Assembly: GCF_030652515.1 (NCBI RefSeq)
Contig: NZ_JAUSAR010000082.1
Coordinates: 1-64,000, forward strand
Length of the DNA: 64,000 nt
From: Aquabacterium sp.
GTDB taxonomy: Bacteria > Pseudomonadota > Gammaproteobacteria > Burkholderiales > Burkholderiaceae_C
Direction of reading: 5' to 3'
The stretch's first letter is position 1; each line of letters opens with the position of its first letter. Under the pieces are notes generated by a model, which was given only the letters and a program-made list of their open reading frames with translations, was not told the origin of the DNA and did not search any database. This document shows positions 40,331-49,485 of this stretch, piece after piece. The translations under genes were made by a program, and so were the position numbers.

Positions 40331-41379
40331 TGGCATTGGCTTTTCTGGTGCCCGGGCAACTTGATCAGCTCACGGGCGGCTACCTTTATGACCGCCACAT
40401 CGTTGAAGGCCTGCGCGCGCGTGGCCAAGCGGTCACTGTCGTGGAGCTGCCCGGGCAGTATCCGCAAGCCGATGCGCCCACCCGCGCGTCCGCCGCCGCC
40501 GCGCTCGCCCAACTGCCAGACCAAAGCATGGTCATCATCGATGGCCTGGCGCTGCCCGGCCTTGCCGACTGCCTGCAAGCACAGGCCAGCCGCTTGCACC
40601 TGGTGGGCATGATCCACCATCCACTGTCCCTGGAAACAGGGTTGGATGCGGACAGTGCATGCCACTACGCACAGCTCGAAGCCGAACTGTGGCCACACCT
40701 GCAAGGCGCCATCTGCCCCAGCGAGAACACTGCCCGCGCGCTTCTGGCCGCAGGCCTGGCAGCGGATCGCGTGGCCGTGGTCAGCCCGGGAACACACCGC
40801 CCAGCGAGCATCCACCGAGCCACGAGCCATGCCCCATTGCAACTGCTGGCCGTCGGCACCATCACGCCGCGCAAAGGCCACCTGCTGTTGGTCGACGCCC
40901 TGGCCCATCTACCTGAGCTCGATTGGCGACTGAGCTGCATCGGCAGCTTGACGAGAGACCCCGCCGCCACGACCGCGCTGCAAGAACGCATCACAGCCCA
41001 TGGCCTGGGTGACCGCATTGCCCTGCTTGGCGAACAAACCCCCGAGCAGCTGGCCCAGGCCTACCGGCAAGCCGACCTCTTCGCACTGCCTTCCTACCAT
41101 GAGGGCTACGGCATGGTCTTCGCCGAAGCGCTCGCCCACGGGCTGCCCATTCTGGCAACCACCGCCGTGGCCCTGACGGACACCATACCGGCTGACGCTT
41201 TGCTGCTCGTGTCACCGGGCGATTTGCCAGCCCTGCGCGATGCACTTGAGCGGGCCCTGTGCGATGGCGACCTGCGTGCACGCCTGAGGGCCGCGGCACT
41301 GCGAGCTGCCAGCACGCTGCCCGACTGGGACCGCACTGTGCAGGACTGGATGGCGGCCCTGGAGAAGGTGACCCGATGA
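40330..41379 (+). CDS. GT4 family glycosyltransferase
   Basis: A 349-residue GT-B glycosyltransferase. The donor-binding EX7E motif is in SYHEGYGMVFAEAL near residue 260, and the GxxxxRKG-type loop VGTITPRKGH near 180. The N-terminal acceptor domain begins MALAFLVPGQLDQLTGGYLYD. The start codon overlaps the preceding stop by one base (TGATG). No membrane helix is visible, so it acts in the cytoplasm, most likely on the product of the neighbouring enzymes. The sugar donor is unknown. Confidence 0.84.
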   Translation: MALAFLVPGQLDQLTGGYLYDRHIVEGLRARGQAVTVVELPGQYPQADAPTRASAAAALAQLPDQSMVIIDGLALPGLADCLQAQASRLHLVGMIHHPLSLETGLDADSACHYAQLEAELWPHLQGAICPSENTARALLAAGLAADRVAVVSPGTHRPASIHRATSHAPLQLLAVGTITPRKGHLLLVDALAHLPELDWRLSCIGSLTRDPAATTALQERITAHGLGDRIALLGEQTPEQLAQAYRQADLFALPSYHEGYGMVFAEALAHGLPILATTAVALTDTIPADALLLVSPGDLPALRDALERALCDGDLRARLRAAALRAASTLPDWDRTVQDWMAALEKVTR

Positions 41380-42260
41380 CCGGATTTTCAGCTGACTGGT
41401 TGCGCCAGCGCGAACCCTTCGACCTGGCCGCGCGCAGTCAAACGCTCGCCCTCCAGTTTCGGGCCGCGCTGGTACAACGTGCTCCCGATGCGAACTTGCG
41501 CGTCATCGACCTGGCCTGCGGATCTGGCGCGAACTTCCGGGCGTTGGCCCCCCTTTTGCAAGCCGACCAGGAGTGGCTCATGCTCGACCACGATCCTTTG
41601 CTGCTGGCAGCCCAGCGAGCCGAGATTGCCCGGTGGGCGGCCCGGCAAGGGTGGGCATGTCAGGATCACGCTGGCACGCTCTCGATCCATGTCGGCCCGA
41701 CCCGCTGGCTTGTTCGTGGCCAACAACTGGACTTGGCCCGCGACCTCGAAGCCCTTGATCTGGCTTCATGCGACGGCCTCGTCACCACCGCGTTTCTGGA
41801 TCTGGTGTCCACCAGCTGGCTGGACAGGCTGAGCACGCTGCTGACGCGGACCCGCCGCCCCTTGCTGGCGACCTTGAGCGTGGACGGCCGACGCACCTGG
41901 TCTCCAGACCGACCGACCGACCAGCTGGTCGCTGATGCCTTCTTGTCCCATCAGGGCAGTGACAAGGGCTTCGGACCATCACTGGGGATTGGGGCCGCCG
42001 ACTATCTGGCCGACAGTCTTGCCATGGCGAGCTACCAAGTCAGCACCCAGGCCAGCGATTGGGCCATTGGCCCGGAGCACCGCGAGATGCTGGTAACCAT
42101 GGCGCAGGAAGCGGCAGCCGTGGCCATTGAAGCGAACCCGGCCAACGCACCCGCCGTGTCCGACTGGCTGGCCCAACGTTTGGCCAGTGCGCAGCAAGGC
42201 TTGCTGTCGTTGGAGGTTGGGCACCTGGATTTATTGGCCGTGCCACCGACCGAAAACTGA
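41376..42260 (+). CDS. class I SAM-dependent methyltransferase
   Basis: A 294-residue Rossmann-fold methyltransferase. Motif I is VIDLACGSGANFRAL near 45, the acidic motif is LMLDHDPLLLAAQ, and the later FLDLVSTSWLDRL fits motif II/III spacing. The start ATG at 41376 overlaps the glycosyltransferase stop by 4 bases (ATGA). A longer frame upstream is in the glycosyltransferase and rejected. Last gene of the 37266-42260 operon. The role is inferred as O-, N- or C-methylation of the operon product. Confidence 0.8.
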   Translation: MTGFSADWLRQREPFDLAARSQTLALQFRAALVQRAPDANLRVIDLACGSGANFRALAPLLQADQEWLMLDHDPLLLAAQRAEIARWAARQGWACQDHAGTLSIHVGPTRWLVRGQQLDLARDLEALDLASCDGLVTTAFLDLVSTSWLDRLSTLLTRTRRPLLATLSVDGRRTWSPDRPTDQLVADAFLSHQGSDKGFGPSLGIGAADYLADSLAMASYQVSTQASDWAIGPEHREMLVTMAQEAAAVAIEANPANAPAVSDWLAQRLASAQQGLLSLEVGHLDLLAVPPTEN

Positions 42261-42274
42261 GCCCGATACTTGGA

Positions 42275-42530
42275 GGTCAGCGAAATGTTCGAACCTTGCG
42301 AGGATCTGAGCCGCCATGCCCTGATGCTCTCTTTGAAGAGCGGCATCGCAACGGCAATGCGAGCGGGGCGGGAGGCCTCGGTGATGCCTTGTATGGAGAA
42401 CCACTGCCAGCCTCAACCCAGGTCGCTTGGATGGGGCCGATCGAACGATGACGATCCACGCGTCAGGGATCGCGGACGCCAACTGCTGGCCCAGCGGTAC
42501 CAAGCCATTCGGGTAGTTCATGTCGTCAGG
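42275..42530 (-). pseudogene. remnant of a YpfH-type carboxylesterase
   Basis: On the minus strand, one frame reads DDMNYPNGLVPLGQQLASAI then PDAWIVIVRS. After a frame change near 42415 another frame reads GWQWFSIQGITEASRPARI then AVAMPLFKESIRAW. Together these match the middle of YpfH/PHB-esterase-like alpha/beta hydrolases (GRQWFSVQGITE in E. coli YpfH). The N-terminal HG motif and the nucleophile GFSQG region are missing, so the fragment cannot be active. It fills the gap between the methyltransferase and ygiD and slightly overlaps the ygiD 3' end. Confidence 0.72.
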
Positions 42531-43315
42531 CTTGCACCGTTGTGAAAAACAAAGCCATCCATGGACAGCACACCATGGGTGATGCCGCCTTCGATGACTG
42601 TGGCAGCCCATGGCTCGGCCGCTGCGCCTGCGGCCACCAGGAGCGGCAGGAAGTGTTCGGATGTCGGGTGGGCGCGGCGTGCATGGGGGGCGTCGATCAG
42701 GGTGCGGCGCAGCCGTTCAGCATCGCCGCGAATGACCGCGTCGCTGACCCATGCCGAGAACTCACGCACGTAGGCTGCGTCATCCAGTGAGCGGTGCATG
42801 AACTCGGACAGGTTGTGCGTCAGGCTCCCCGAGCCAACAATCAGCACGCCTTCATCCGCCAAAGGCGCGAGTGCCTGACCGAAGGCCCAAGCGCCATCGG
42901 CATCCAGCCGAGCTGGCAGCGACACCTGAAAGACGGGCACGTCGGCCGCCGGATACATGTAGCGCATCGGCACCCAGGCGCCATGGTCCAGTCCGCGCAC
43001 ATCATCGGCACGCGGTGACCACCCGGCCTGGCGGAGCACCTGGACCGTTCTGTTTGCCAACCCAGGGTGTCCGGGGGCTGCGTAATGGATCTGGTGCAAG
43101 GCGGGCCCAAAGCCGCCGAAATCGTGGATGGTTTCAGGGCGCGCGGCCAGGCTGACGGTGGGGGCCATCGTCATCCAGTGCGGCGACACCAGCAGCACTG
43201 CTTGTGGGCGTGGCAGCTCCTGACCAAGCGCAGCCAAACGGGGACCAGCCATTTCCGGTTCCAGCGCGAACGTGGGGGCGCCATGCGAAAGGAATACGGT
43301 GGGCAGTCGAGCCAT
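42518..43315 (-). CDS. ygiD: extradiol dioxygenase (4,5-DOPA dioxygenase family)
   Basis: A 265-residue member of the LigB/YgiD family of class III extradiol ring-cleavage dioxygenases. Conserved His positions are seen in FLSHGAPTFALE, LVSPHWMT, GLDHGAWVPMRYMYP and TSEHFLPLLVAAGAA. E. coli YgiD cleaves DOPA at 4,5, and other members act on catechols or have zinc. The start at 43315 (MARLPTVFLSHG) is chosen over a far longer frame. The 244-base gap to the hybrid kinase at 43560 presumably holds divergent promoters, and I see no gene in it. Confidence 0.9.
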   Translation of the reverse strand: MARLPTVFLSHGAPTFALEPEMAGPRLAALGQELPRPQAVLLVSPHWMTMAPTVSLAARPETIHDFGGFGPALHQIHYAAPGHPGLANRTVQVLRQAGWSPRADDVRGLDHGAWVPMRYMYPAADVPVFQVSLPARLDADGAWAFGQALAPLADEGVLIVGSGSLTHNLSEFMHRSLDDAAYVREFSAWVSDAVIRGDAERLRRTLIDAPHARRAHPTSEHFLPLLVAAGAAAEPWAATVIEGGITHGVLSMDGFVFHNGASLTT

Positions 43316-43559
43316 GGTGATTCTCCTGGCGCCCTGCGGCAGGGCGATGGCGCAGCAACCTCGCTGCAATGACTGCACTCTAATGGTGGCAGACAAAGAG
43401 ATAAACATCGCGAATCCAGATAGACCGATCCGGCAATCGGAACAATCTCTGGAGGTCCGACAAGGCATGCATCCCATGACCTCCGAAAACAGAAACGCTG
43501 AATTGGTGCAGAGTCCACGGATCAATCCGGGTTGGCGGTCGTTACCGTCGTGACGATCA

Positions 43560-45578
43560 ATGGCGCTTGCCTCACACTGGCAAAAGCGGGCGGACAAGAC
43601 ACGCGCCCCAGCCATTTCTCGCTACCCGATGGAAGACTTTCGCCCCCACAACGCCGCAGGCTCCCCTGCCCCGATCGATACGACAATCGCCGACGCCCTC
43701 CAAGAACGCATCACCCATGCGCGCGTCCGGATGCTCTACGGCCACATGCCTGTCACCGCCTGGACGCTGGGTGGTTTCATCATCGTGATCGGTGGATTGA
43801 TCCACTTCACTCAGCCTGCACCGCTGACCCTGCCAACCTTGGCCTGGCTGACGCTGGCGCTGGTGCTGGCAGTCACCCGAGCCTTGCACGCGCAGTCGTA
43901 TTTCCGTTCGGCCAACCGTCAGGCACCGTTCTGGCGGCGCAGCTACTACTGGCTGAGCTTGGTGTTCAGTGTGTGCTGGGGTGCGCTGCCCTGGGCACTT
44001 CCCATCAGCCACGATCAGCAACTGGCGACTGCCATCATCGGCGTGATGATCGGCATGGCAGCCACGGGCGCCGCGCAGATCAGCAGCGACCGCGCCAATG
44101 TGCGTGCGTGGACGGTGCCCATTCTGGCGTCCTCCGCCATCTACTGCGCGAACACCGGCGGACCGCTGGGATGGTTCGGCTTCATCAGCATCATGGGTTT
44201 CCTGGTGATCCTGTGGCTGGAGGCGGACCGCGCACACCGCCGCATCAGCGAGATGCTGCGTCTGCGCTTCGAAAGCGAGGAGCTGGCGCATGCCCGCGCC
44301 CAGGCCCTGCACGAAGCCGAATCACTCAGCGCCGCCAAGGGCCGATTCCTGGCCACCATGAGCCACGAGATGCGCACGCCGCTGCACGGCATCCTTGGCC
44401 TGTCGCGCATGCTGCGGGCCCGACTGCGCCAGCCCGAGGACCTGTCCCAGATCGGCCTGCTGCACAACGCTGGCGAGCACCTGCTCGGCGTCATCAACGA
44501 TGTGCTGGACTTCTCTCGGCTCAAGGACCATGGGCTGCGCCTGAACGCCAGGCCTGTGCTGCTCAATGAGCTGGCGAGGCATGTGTGCGAGCTGTCCCAG
44601 GTCACGGCGCGCGACAAGTGCTTGGTGGTGATGCTGCGCTCCGAACTGCCTGACCACCTGTGGCTACAGGCTGACCCGGACCGCTTGCGCCAGGTGCTCA
44701 CCAACCTGGTGGGCAACGCCGTCAAGTTCACTGCGCAGGGGCATGTCGTCGTTCGACTCGGACTGGACGGCGGCGACACCGCAGGGCCTGACGAAGGCGC
44801 TTGCCACGTCGTATTCGAGGTGCAGGACACGGGCAGAGGCATTCCCGAAGCGCACATCGAGAGGATATTCGACGCCTTTCACCAGGTCGAGGCCCACGAC
44901 GACTACCAGGTTGGCGGCACGGGGCTTGGCTTGAGCATCTCCCAGCAAATTTGCATGGCCATGGGCGGCAAGCTGCGCTGCGAAAGCCGTGTGGGCATTG
45001 GCACGACGTTCTCGTTCAACTTGGCTTTGCCCCGAACGCATCGCCCATCGGATGAGGTGGCCAGTGCCGGCCTGCCGCATGACCTATTCAATGACGATGA
45101 CGGTGCCCCGCGACTGGCCGGGCGAGTGCTGGTGGTCGAGGACAACCTCGTCAACGCGCTGGTCGCAAAGGCCACGCTCGAAAGCCTGGGGCTGGAGGTC
45201 GTGGTGGCGGAAAATGGACTGCGTGCGCTCGAATGGCTGGCGGCGCATGAGGCAGATCTGGTGTTGATGGATTTCCACATGCCGGAGATGGGCGGCATCG
45301 AAGCCACGCGTCGAATCCGCGAAATGGAGGTGCGCCAGGGCTGGTCGGCCATGCCGATCGTGGCCATGAGTGCTGGCGACCAGATTGATGACCATCGGCA
45401 TTGCCTGGAGGTCGGCATGAACGACTACGTCAGCAAACCCTTCGTGCCGCGAGACATGAACCGCGTTCTGCGGAGCCATTTGCAAAACCTGGGGCCGCGG
45501 CGCGGCCTCGCGGCTGTGCAAGCACCCTGCGGCGCAAGCCATCCGGCTACGGCTGAGCCGCATCCGATGCAGGCATAA
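43560..45578 (+). CDS. membrane hybrid sensor histidine kinase/response regulator
   Basis: A 672-residue protein. Six membrane helices lie between about 65 and 225 (GGFIIVIGGLIHF to WFGFISIMGFLVILWL), followed by HisKA with phosphoacceptor His269 (ATMSHEMRTPLHG). HATPase follows with NLVGNAVKFT, DTGRGIP and GGTGLGLSIS, and a C-terminal receiver with Asp571 (LVLMDFHMPEMGG) and YVSKPFVPR. There is no extra periplasmic sensor domain, so the membrane block itself probably senses. The start is uncertain. ATG at 43629 (MEDFRPHN) is an alternative, and neither has a clear ribosome site. No partner regulator is adjacent. Confidence 0.9.
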   Translation: MALASHWQKRADKTRAPAISRYPMEDFRPHNAAGSPAPIDTTIADALQERITHARVRMLYGHMPVTAWTLGGFIIVIGGLIHFTQPAPLTLPTLAWLTLALVLAVTRALHAQSYFRSANRQAPFWRRSYYWLSLVFSVCWGALPWALPISHDQQLATAIIGVMIGMAATGAAQISSDRANVRAWTVPILASSAIYCANTGGPLGWFGFISIMGFLVILWLEADRAHRRISEMLRLRFESEELAHARAQALHEAESLSAAKGRFLATMSHEMRTPLHGILGLSRMLRARLRQPEDLSQIGLLHNAGEHLLGVINDVLDFSRLKDHGLRLNARPVLLNELARHVCELSQVTARDKCLVVMLRSELPDHLWLQADPDRLRQVLTNLVGNAVKFTAQGHVVVRLGLDGGDTAGPDEGACHVVFEVQDTGRGIPEAHIERIFDAFHQVEAHDDYQVGGTGLGLSISQQICMAMGGKLRCESRVGIGTTFSFNLALPRTHRPSDEVASAGLPHDLFNDDDGAPRLAGRVLVVEDNLVNALVAKATLESLGLEVVVAENGLRALEWLAAHEADLVLMDFHMPEMGGIEATRRIREMEVRQGWSAMPIVAMSAGDQIDDHRHCLEVGMNDYVSKPFVPRDMNRVLRSHLQNLGPRRGLAAVQAPCGASHPATAEPHPMQA

Positions 45579-45611
45579 GTCCGTGTTGTGGCCCGATTCG
45601 GCAGCAATACA

Positions 45612-45629
45612 TGGTACAAACATGTACCA
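45612..45629. promoter_or_regulatory. TetR-type operator before the alpha/beta hydrolase gene
   Basis: TGGTACA (45612-45618) and TGTACCA (45623-45629) form a perfect 7-base inverted repeat with a 4-base spacer, 68 bases before the ATG at 45698. The same palindrome occurs at 52061-52078 between the TetR gene and the monooxygenase operon. A possible -35 TTGTGG and -10 TACATG (16-base spacing) would place the operator over and just after the -10 box. Binding is inferred, not shown. Confidence 0.72.
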
Positions 45630-45697
45630 ATCACGACGCCACATGACTTTGAGATGCGCAAGTTCAACAACGAGCATGCTTGGCCCCAAGCAGTTCC

Positions 45698-46618
45698 ATG
45701 AAGATTCAACAAACGCGCACATCCATCACTGTGGACGACGCCAGCCTGTGCCTGCACCGGTTCAAGCGACCTGATGGTCACGGGCCAGCGGTGTTGATGC
45801 TCCACGGCATGATGTCCAACGGGCGGGTCTTCTACAGCCGCTCAGGCAAGGGCCTGGCGCCGTGGCTGGCCGAGCGTGGCTACGATGTTTTTGTGGCGGA
45901 CTTGCGTGGCAAAGGCGGCAGCATGCCCCTCATCGACCGGAATGCGCGGCACGGTCAGAGCGAAATGATTGGCGTCGACCTGCCGGCCTTGCACGCCGCC
46001 GTGCGGCACCAGGCGCAGGCCAGCCAGGTGCACTGGGTGTCTCATTCCTGGGGCGGCGTGGTGATGAACAGCTGCCTGCTGCGGCATCCCGCCCTCATTG
46101 CCCAGGTGGCCAGTGTGGTGCACTTCGCCGCCAAGCGCAGCGTCAGGGTTCGCAACCTGCAGCGGAGGATAGAAATCGACCTGATGTGGAATCGGGTCCT
46201 GAAGCGGGTAACGCGTTGGATGGGCTATTTGCCGGCCAGGCAACTGCGCATCGGTTCAGACAACGAGACCCGCAAAACGCGGCGCCAGATTCAGGCGTGG
46301 GTCGAGGCTGACCGCTGGGTGGACGATGACGACGGCTTTGACTACGGCCGCGCTGCGCAGCAAGTCAAGCTGCCGCCCACCCTTTATTTGGCTGCCATCG
46401 ACGATCCGTGTCGCGGGCATCCCGAGGACGTGAAGCGCTTTCGTGCTGAGTCCGGCCCGCACTTCTCCCGGGTCCACGTCCTGTCAAAGCGGGGCGGCGC
46501 GATGCATGACTATGACCACGTCAGCATCGTGACCCACCCGGACGCCGGCAGTGACCAATTCAAGCTGGCTGAAGCATGGATGCAAGGCCGCCACGATGCC
46601 GTGTCAGAGACTGGCTGA
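45698..46618 (+). CDS. alpha/beta hydrolase
   Basis: A 306-residue alpha/beta hydrolase. LMLHGMMSNGRVFYS provides the oxyanion HG, VSHSWGGVVM the nucleophile elbow (Ser in HSWGG), VFVADLRGKGGS is a common loop, and the C-terminal AMHDYDHVSIVTHP supplies the likely His. No signal peptide is seen. It sits downstream of a TGGTACA-N4-TGTACCA operator shared with the monooxygenase operon on the other side of the cluster, so it probably belongs to the same regulon. Convergent with the SMP-30 gene, whose 3' end is 2 bases away. Substrate unknown. Confidence 0.82.
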   Translation: MKIQQTRTSITVDDASLCLHRFKRPDGHGPAVLMLHGMMSNGRVFYSRSGKGLAPWLAERGYDVFVADLRGKGGSMPLIDRNARHGQSEMIGVDLPALHAAVRHQAQASQVHWVSHSWGGVVMNSCLLRHPALIAQVASVVHFAAKRSVRVRNLQRRIEIDLMWNRVLKRVTRWMGYLPARQLRIGSDNETRKTRRQIQAWVEADRWVDDDDGFDYGRAAQQVKLPPTLYLAAIDDPCRGHPEDVKRFRAESGPHFSRVHVLSKRGGAMHDYDHVSIVTHPDAGSDQFKLAEAWMQGRHDAVSETG

Positions 46619-46620
46619 AA

Positions 46621-47748
46621 TCACTGGGGCAGCTCACCCGCTGCCACCTTGAGCATGCCGAACGCCGTTGCCACCAGGCTGTGGACATACAAGGTGCCTT
46701 CCACTTCCGTGATGCCGGTCACTTCCGGGTAGCGCCCGCTGGGGTCCTGCAGGTCTGCGAGGATATGGCCCTGCTCGTTGAAGGCCAGTGCGTGACCATA
46801 GGGCTTGGGCACCGGCAACAAAAAATGGGGCAGGCGGAATGAAGCGGCACGCAAGAAGGGCCAGGGTGCGAGCGCATCGGCCAGCACACTGCGGGCTTTG
46901 GGCAGACCCACCCAGTAGCGGCCCGATTCGCCTTTGGTCAGGTTGTCGGGAAAGGCGGGCAGGTTGTCCAGAATCACGCGGGCCGTGTTGCCCGGCAAAC
47001 GGATGTCGAGCTGCCTGGCTGACATGGGGATGCGCCAGATGCGATAGCGTCCGGTCTCCGCCACCAACAGCGATTGGCCATCCTCGGCCAGCACGATGCC
47101 GTTGGCGAACACCAGCCCGGTAGCAATCACCTCGGTGGTGTGCGTGGCCGGGTCGTGCACCAGTACCCGCCCGTTGCCACGCTGCTCCAGGATCTCGGCC
47201 AGGCTCACTGCCATCGGGTCACCCCAGGGGCCGGGTTGAAAGCGGTGGCTGGCCTCGGTGAAATAGATGCGTCCATCCGGTGCGACGGCCACGGCGTCGG
47301 CGAAGACGATGGCATCGGTGTCCGACACCCGATCGGTGATCAGGCTGACTTGGCCCTTGGGCGTCACGCGAAGCAGGCCCTTGTAGGCATCGGCGGCGAT
47401 GAGGTTGCCGTCGCGGTCGAAGTCGAAGCCCAACACGCGACCACCAGTGTCGGCCACGAGTTCAAGGTGGCTGCCATCGCGCTGCAGGCGCACGATGTGG
47501 CCATTGTCCAGCGCGGTGTACATCAAACCGTCGGGGCCTTGGGCCACATGTTCGGGACCGCCCCCCGAGGTCAGTGGCAACAGGCGCAAGTCGGCCAAGC
47601 GCTCATTGCGTGTGTAGGGGCCACTGTAGCCCGGCGAAGGCTGAGGCTGCCAGGCCACCGGATGGACACCGGTCGGCCAGAAAAGCAGGTAGCCCGCCAG
47701 GGCAACGATGGCCAGTGCGGCAGATGTCAGGAGCGGCTTTGTCATCAT
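46621..47748 (-). CDS. SMP-30/gluconolactonase-like beta-propeller protein
   Basis: A 375-residue protein with an N-terminal membrane anchor or signal (LLTSAALAIVALAGYLLFWP) and a periplasmic six-bladed propeller typical of SMP-30/strictosidine-synthase-like enzymes. Repeating blades are visible as GPDGLMYTALDNGHIVRL, AVAPDGRIYFTEASHRFQ, FANGIVLAEDGQSLLVAE and LPAFPDNLTKGESGRYWVG. It may hydrolyse a lactone or ester, which would fit a Baeyer-Villiger product. Last gene of the minus-strand operon, 27 bases after the SDR. Confidence 0.82.
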   Translation of the reverse strand: MMTKPLLTSAALAIVALAGYLLFWPTGVHPVAWQPQPSPGYSGPYTRNERLADLRLLPLTSGGGPEHVAQGPDGLMYTALDNGHIVRLQRDGSHLELVADTGGRVLGFDFDRDGNLIAADAYKGLLRVTPKGQVSLITDRVSDTDAIVFADAVAVAPDGRIYFTEASHRFQPGPWGDPMAVSLAEILEQRGNGRVLVHDPATHTTEVIATGLVFANGIVLAEDGQSLLVAETGRYRIWRIPMSARQLDIRLPGNTARVILDNLPAFPDNLTKGESGRYWVGLPKARSVLADALAPWPFLRAASFRLPHFLLPVPKPYGHALAFNEQGHILADLQDPSGRYPEVTGITEVEGTLYVHSLVATAFGMLKVAAGELPQ

Positions 47749-47775
47749 GTCATCGCAGGAGTGAAGTCGGTGTGA

Positions 47776-48591
47776 TCAAGTGGTGGCAACGCGTCGAACG
47801 ATGCGTGTGACCAGGCTGGGGGCCAGGCGTTGAAGGCGCACCAACCAGCCTTCTTTGCCCGCGATCAGCAACCTGGGCTGGCGTTGAACGAGTCCGTCGA
47901 CAATCGCCTGGGCCACGCGCTGCGGCGGCATGGCCTTGGACTGCCCTGGGTCCTGCTTGCCATGGGTGCCACCCTGCGCCGTGAGGGCATGCACCGAGAT
48001 GTCCGTGTTCACGAAACCGGGGTAGGCCAGCATCACGTGCAGGCCTTGGTCCATGGTTTCGGTGCGCAGGGCTTCGAAAAAGCCGTGCATGGCATGCTTG
48101 GCGGCGATGTAGGCCGAGCGATGCGGCGTGGCGATCAGGCCCAGCACGCTGGCCACCGCCACAATGCTGCCGCGCCCGCGGCGGATCATGTCCGGCGCGA
48201 CGAGCTTGGTCAGCTGCAGCGGCCCAAAGTAGTTCACCGCCATGATCTTTCGATCGACATCCAGGCTCGTTTCAAGGGCCATGGAGCGGTGCGTGATGCC
48301 CGCGTTGTGCACCAGTACATCCACCTGCCATCCGCTTGACTTGATGCGGGCGTAGGCCTGCGCAACGTCTTCGCTGGAGGTGAGGTCGAAGGTCTCAAGG
48401 CGGTATTGGCCGTTGACGTTCAGGCGCTGGCACATGGCCAGCGTCTTGTCCAAACCGGGGCGCTCGGACTCGGGTGCGGACAGAATGAGTTGAGCGCCTT
48501 GCGCCGCAAACGTTTTGGCCAACTCGGCCCCGATGCCGCGAGAGGCCCCGGTGATCCAGACGACCTGGTTCTCAAATGAGCTGTGGGCCAT
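47776..48591 (-). CDS. short-chain dehydrogenase/reductase
   Basis: A 271-residue classical SDR with cofactor motif ITGASRGIGAELAK, HNAG (in VLVHNAGITH), the catalytic Ser in VAVASVLGLIATPHRSAYIAAKHA with the YxxxK motif, and YPGFVNTD. The 3-base-tight join with the upstream SDR (1-base gap) places it in the monooxygenase operon. A membrane-active C-terminal stretch (GWLVRLQRLAPSLVTRIVRR) suggests loose membrane association. Alcohol or ketone substrate unknown. Confidence 0.85.
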   Translation of the reverse strand: MAHSSFENQVVWITGASRGIGAELAKTFAAQGAQLILSAPESERPGLDKTLAMCQRLNVNGQYRLETFDLTSSEDVAQAYARIKSSGWQVDVLVHNAGITHRSMALETSLDVDRKIMAVNYFGPLQLTKLVAPDMIRRGRGSIVAVASVLGLIATPHRSAYIAAKHAMHGFFEALRTETMDQGLHVMLAYPGFVNTDISVHALTAQGGTHGKQDPGQSKAMPPQRVAQAIVDGLVQRQPRLLIAGKEGWLVRLQRLAPSLVTRIVRRVATT

Positions 48592-48592
48592 G

Positions 48593-49483
48593 TCAGTCCT
48601 CTTTGTGCTTGGCCGTCAAGGCGTGGCCCATGCTGCTGGCGCCAAAAGAGCGGCCCATCGCCACAACTTCTGCTTCGACCTTCGGTACCGCGACACGGGC
48701 CTTGCGTTTGACGAAGAACTCCCACACGGGGCTCATGAACAACTGGCGTATCGCGCCGACGGGGGCCAGCGCGGCAGGCACATAGGTTTTTCGTTGTCGC
48801 CGGTTCACGGCGTTGACCATGGAGCGGGAGCAATCCTCCACCGAAGTGACCACATTGAAGGGCCAGGGCAGTTGCTTGAGAGCATCGTTGAACGAGGCCA
48901 GTTCGCGTCGCTGGTCACGCACCAAGTCGGTGTCGATCCACGCGGGGTAGACCACCCCGACGTCCACACCTTTGTGGGCCACTTCCAGGCGCAGGGCGTT
49001 GGCGAAATGGTCCACCCCGCTCTTGGAGGCGGCATAGGCCGAAGTGCCAGGCATGGACTTGAGTGCTGCAGCCGACGAGACCAACAAAAAATAGCCTTGG
49101 CTGCTGGTGATGGCGGGCAAGGTGGCGCTCACCGTTCGGATGACGCCGATCAGATTGACCTCCACCGTCTTGACCAGGGCTTCGACAGGACTGACGGCCA
49201 CCGTGCCATTGCTGGCAATGCCAGCGTTGGCGATCACCACATCGAACCCGCCCAGGTGGGCCAGGGCCGCCGTCACGGCACGCTGCACCGAGCCCTGATC
49301 GGTCACGTCGCATTCGGCCCAGCAGTGGCGGGGGCCCAGTTCCTTCGCGAGTGCGGCCAGCCGATCAGGCTCCAGGCCCACCAGGGCCAAGGTGGCGCCC
49401 TGCGCGGCGAGTTGTCGTGCAGTTTCTGCACCGATGCCTCGGGCTGCTCCCGTGATCAGCACGCGCTGTCCTTGTGGCTTCAT
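48593..49483 (-). CDS. short-chain dehydrogenase/reductase
   Basis: A 296-residue classical SDR: ITGAARGIGAETARQ, IANAGIASNG, the catalytic Ser and YxxxK in VSSAAALKSMPGTSAYAASKSG, and YPAWIDTDLV. The ATG at 49483 has AAGGAA 6 bases before it. A 13-residue upstream extension is not supported. Second SDR of the operon, so sequential or alternative alcohol/ketone oxidations are possible. The C-terminal region (MSPVWEFFVKRKARVAVPK) is longer than in minimal SDRs. Confidence 0.85.
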   Translation of the reverse strand: MKPQGQRVLITGAARGIGAETARQLAAQGATLALVGLEPDRLAALAKELGPRHCWAECDVTDQGSVQRAVTAALAHLGGFDVVIANAGIASNGTVAVSPVEALVKTVEVNLIGVIRTVSATLPAITSSQGYFLLVSSAAALKSMPGTSAYAASKSGVDHFANALRLEVAHKGVDVGVVYPAWIDTDLVRDQRRELASFNDALKQLPWPFNVVTSVEDCSRSMVNAVNRRQRKTYVPAALAPVGAIRQLFMSPVWEFFVKRKARVAVPKVEAEVVAMGRSFGASSMGHALTAKHKED

Positions 49484-49485
49484 GG

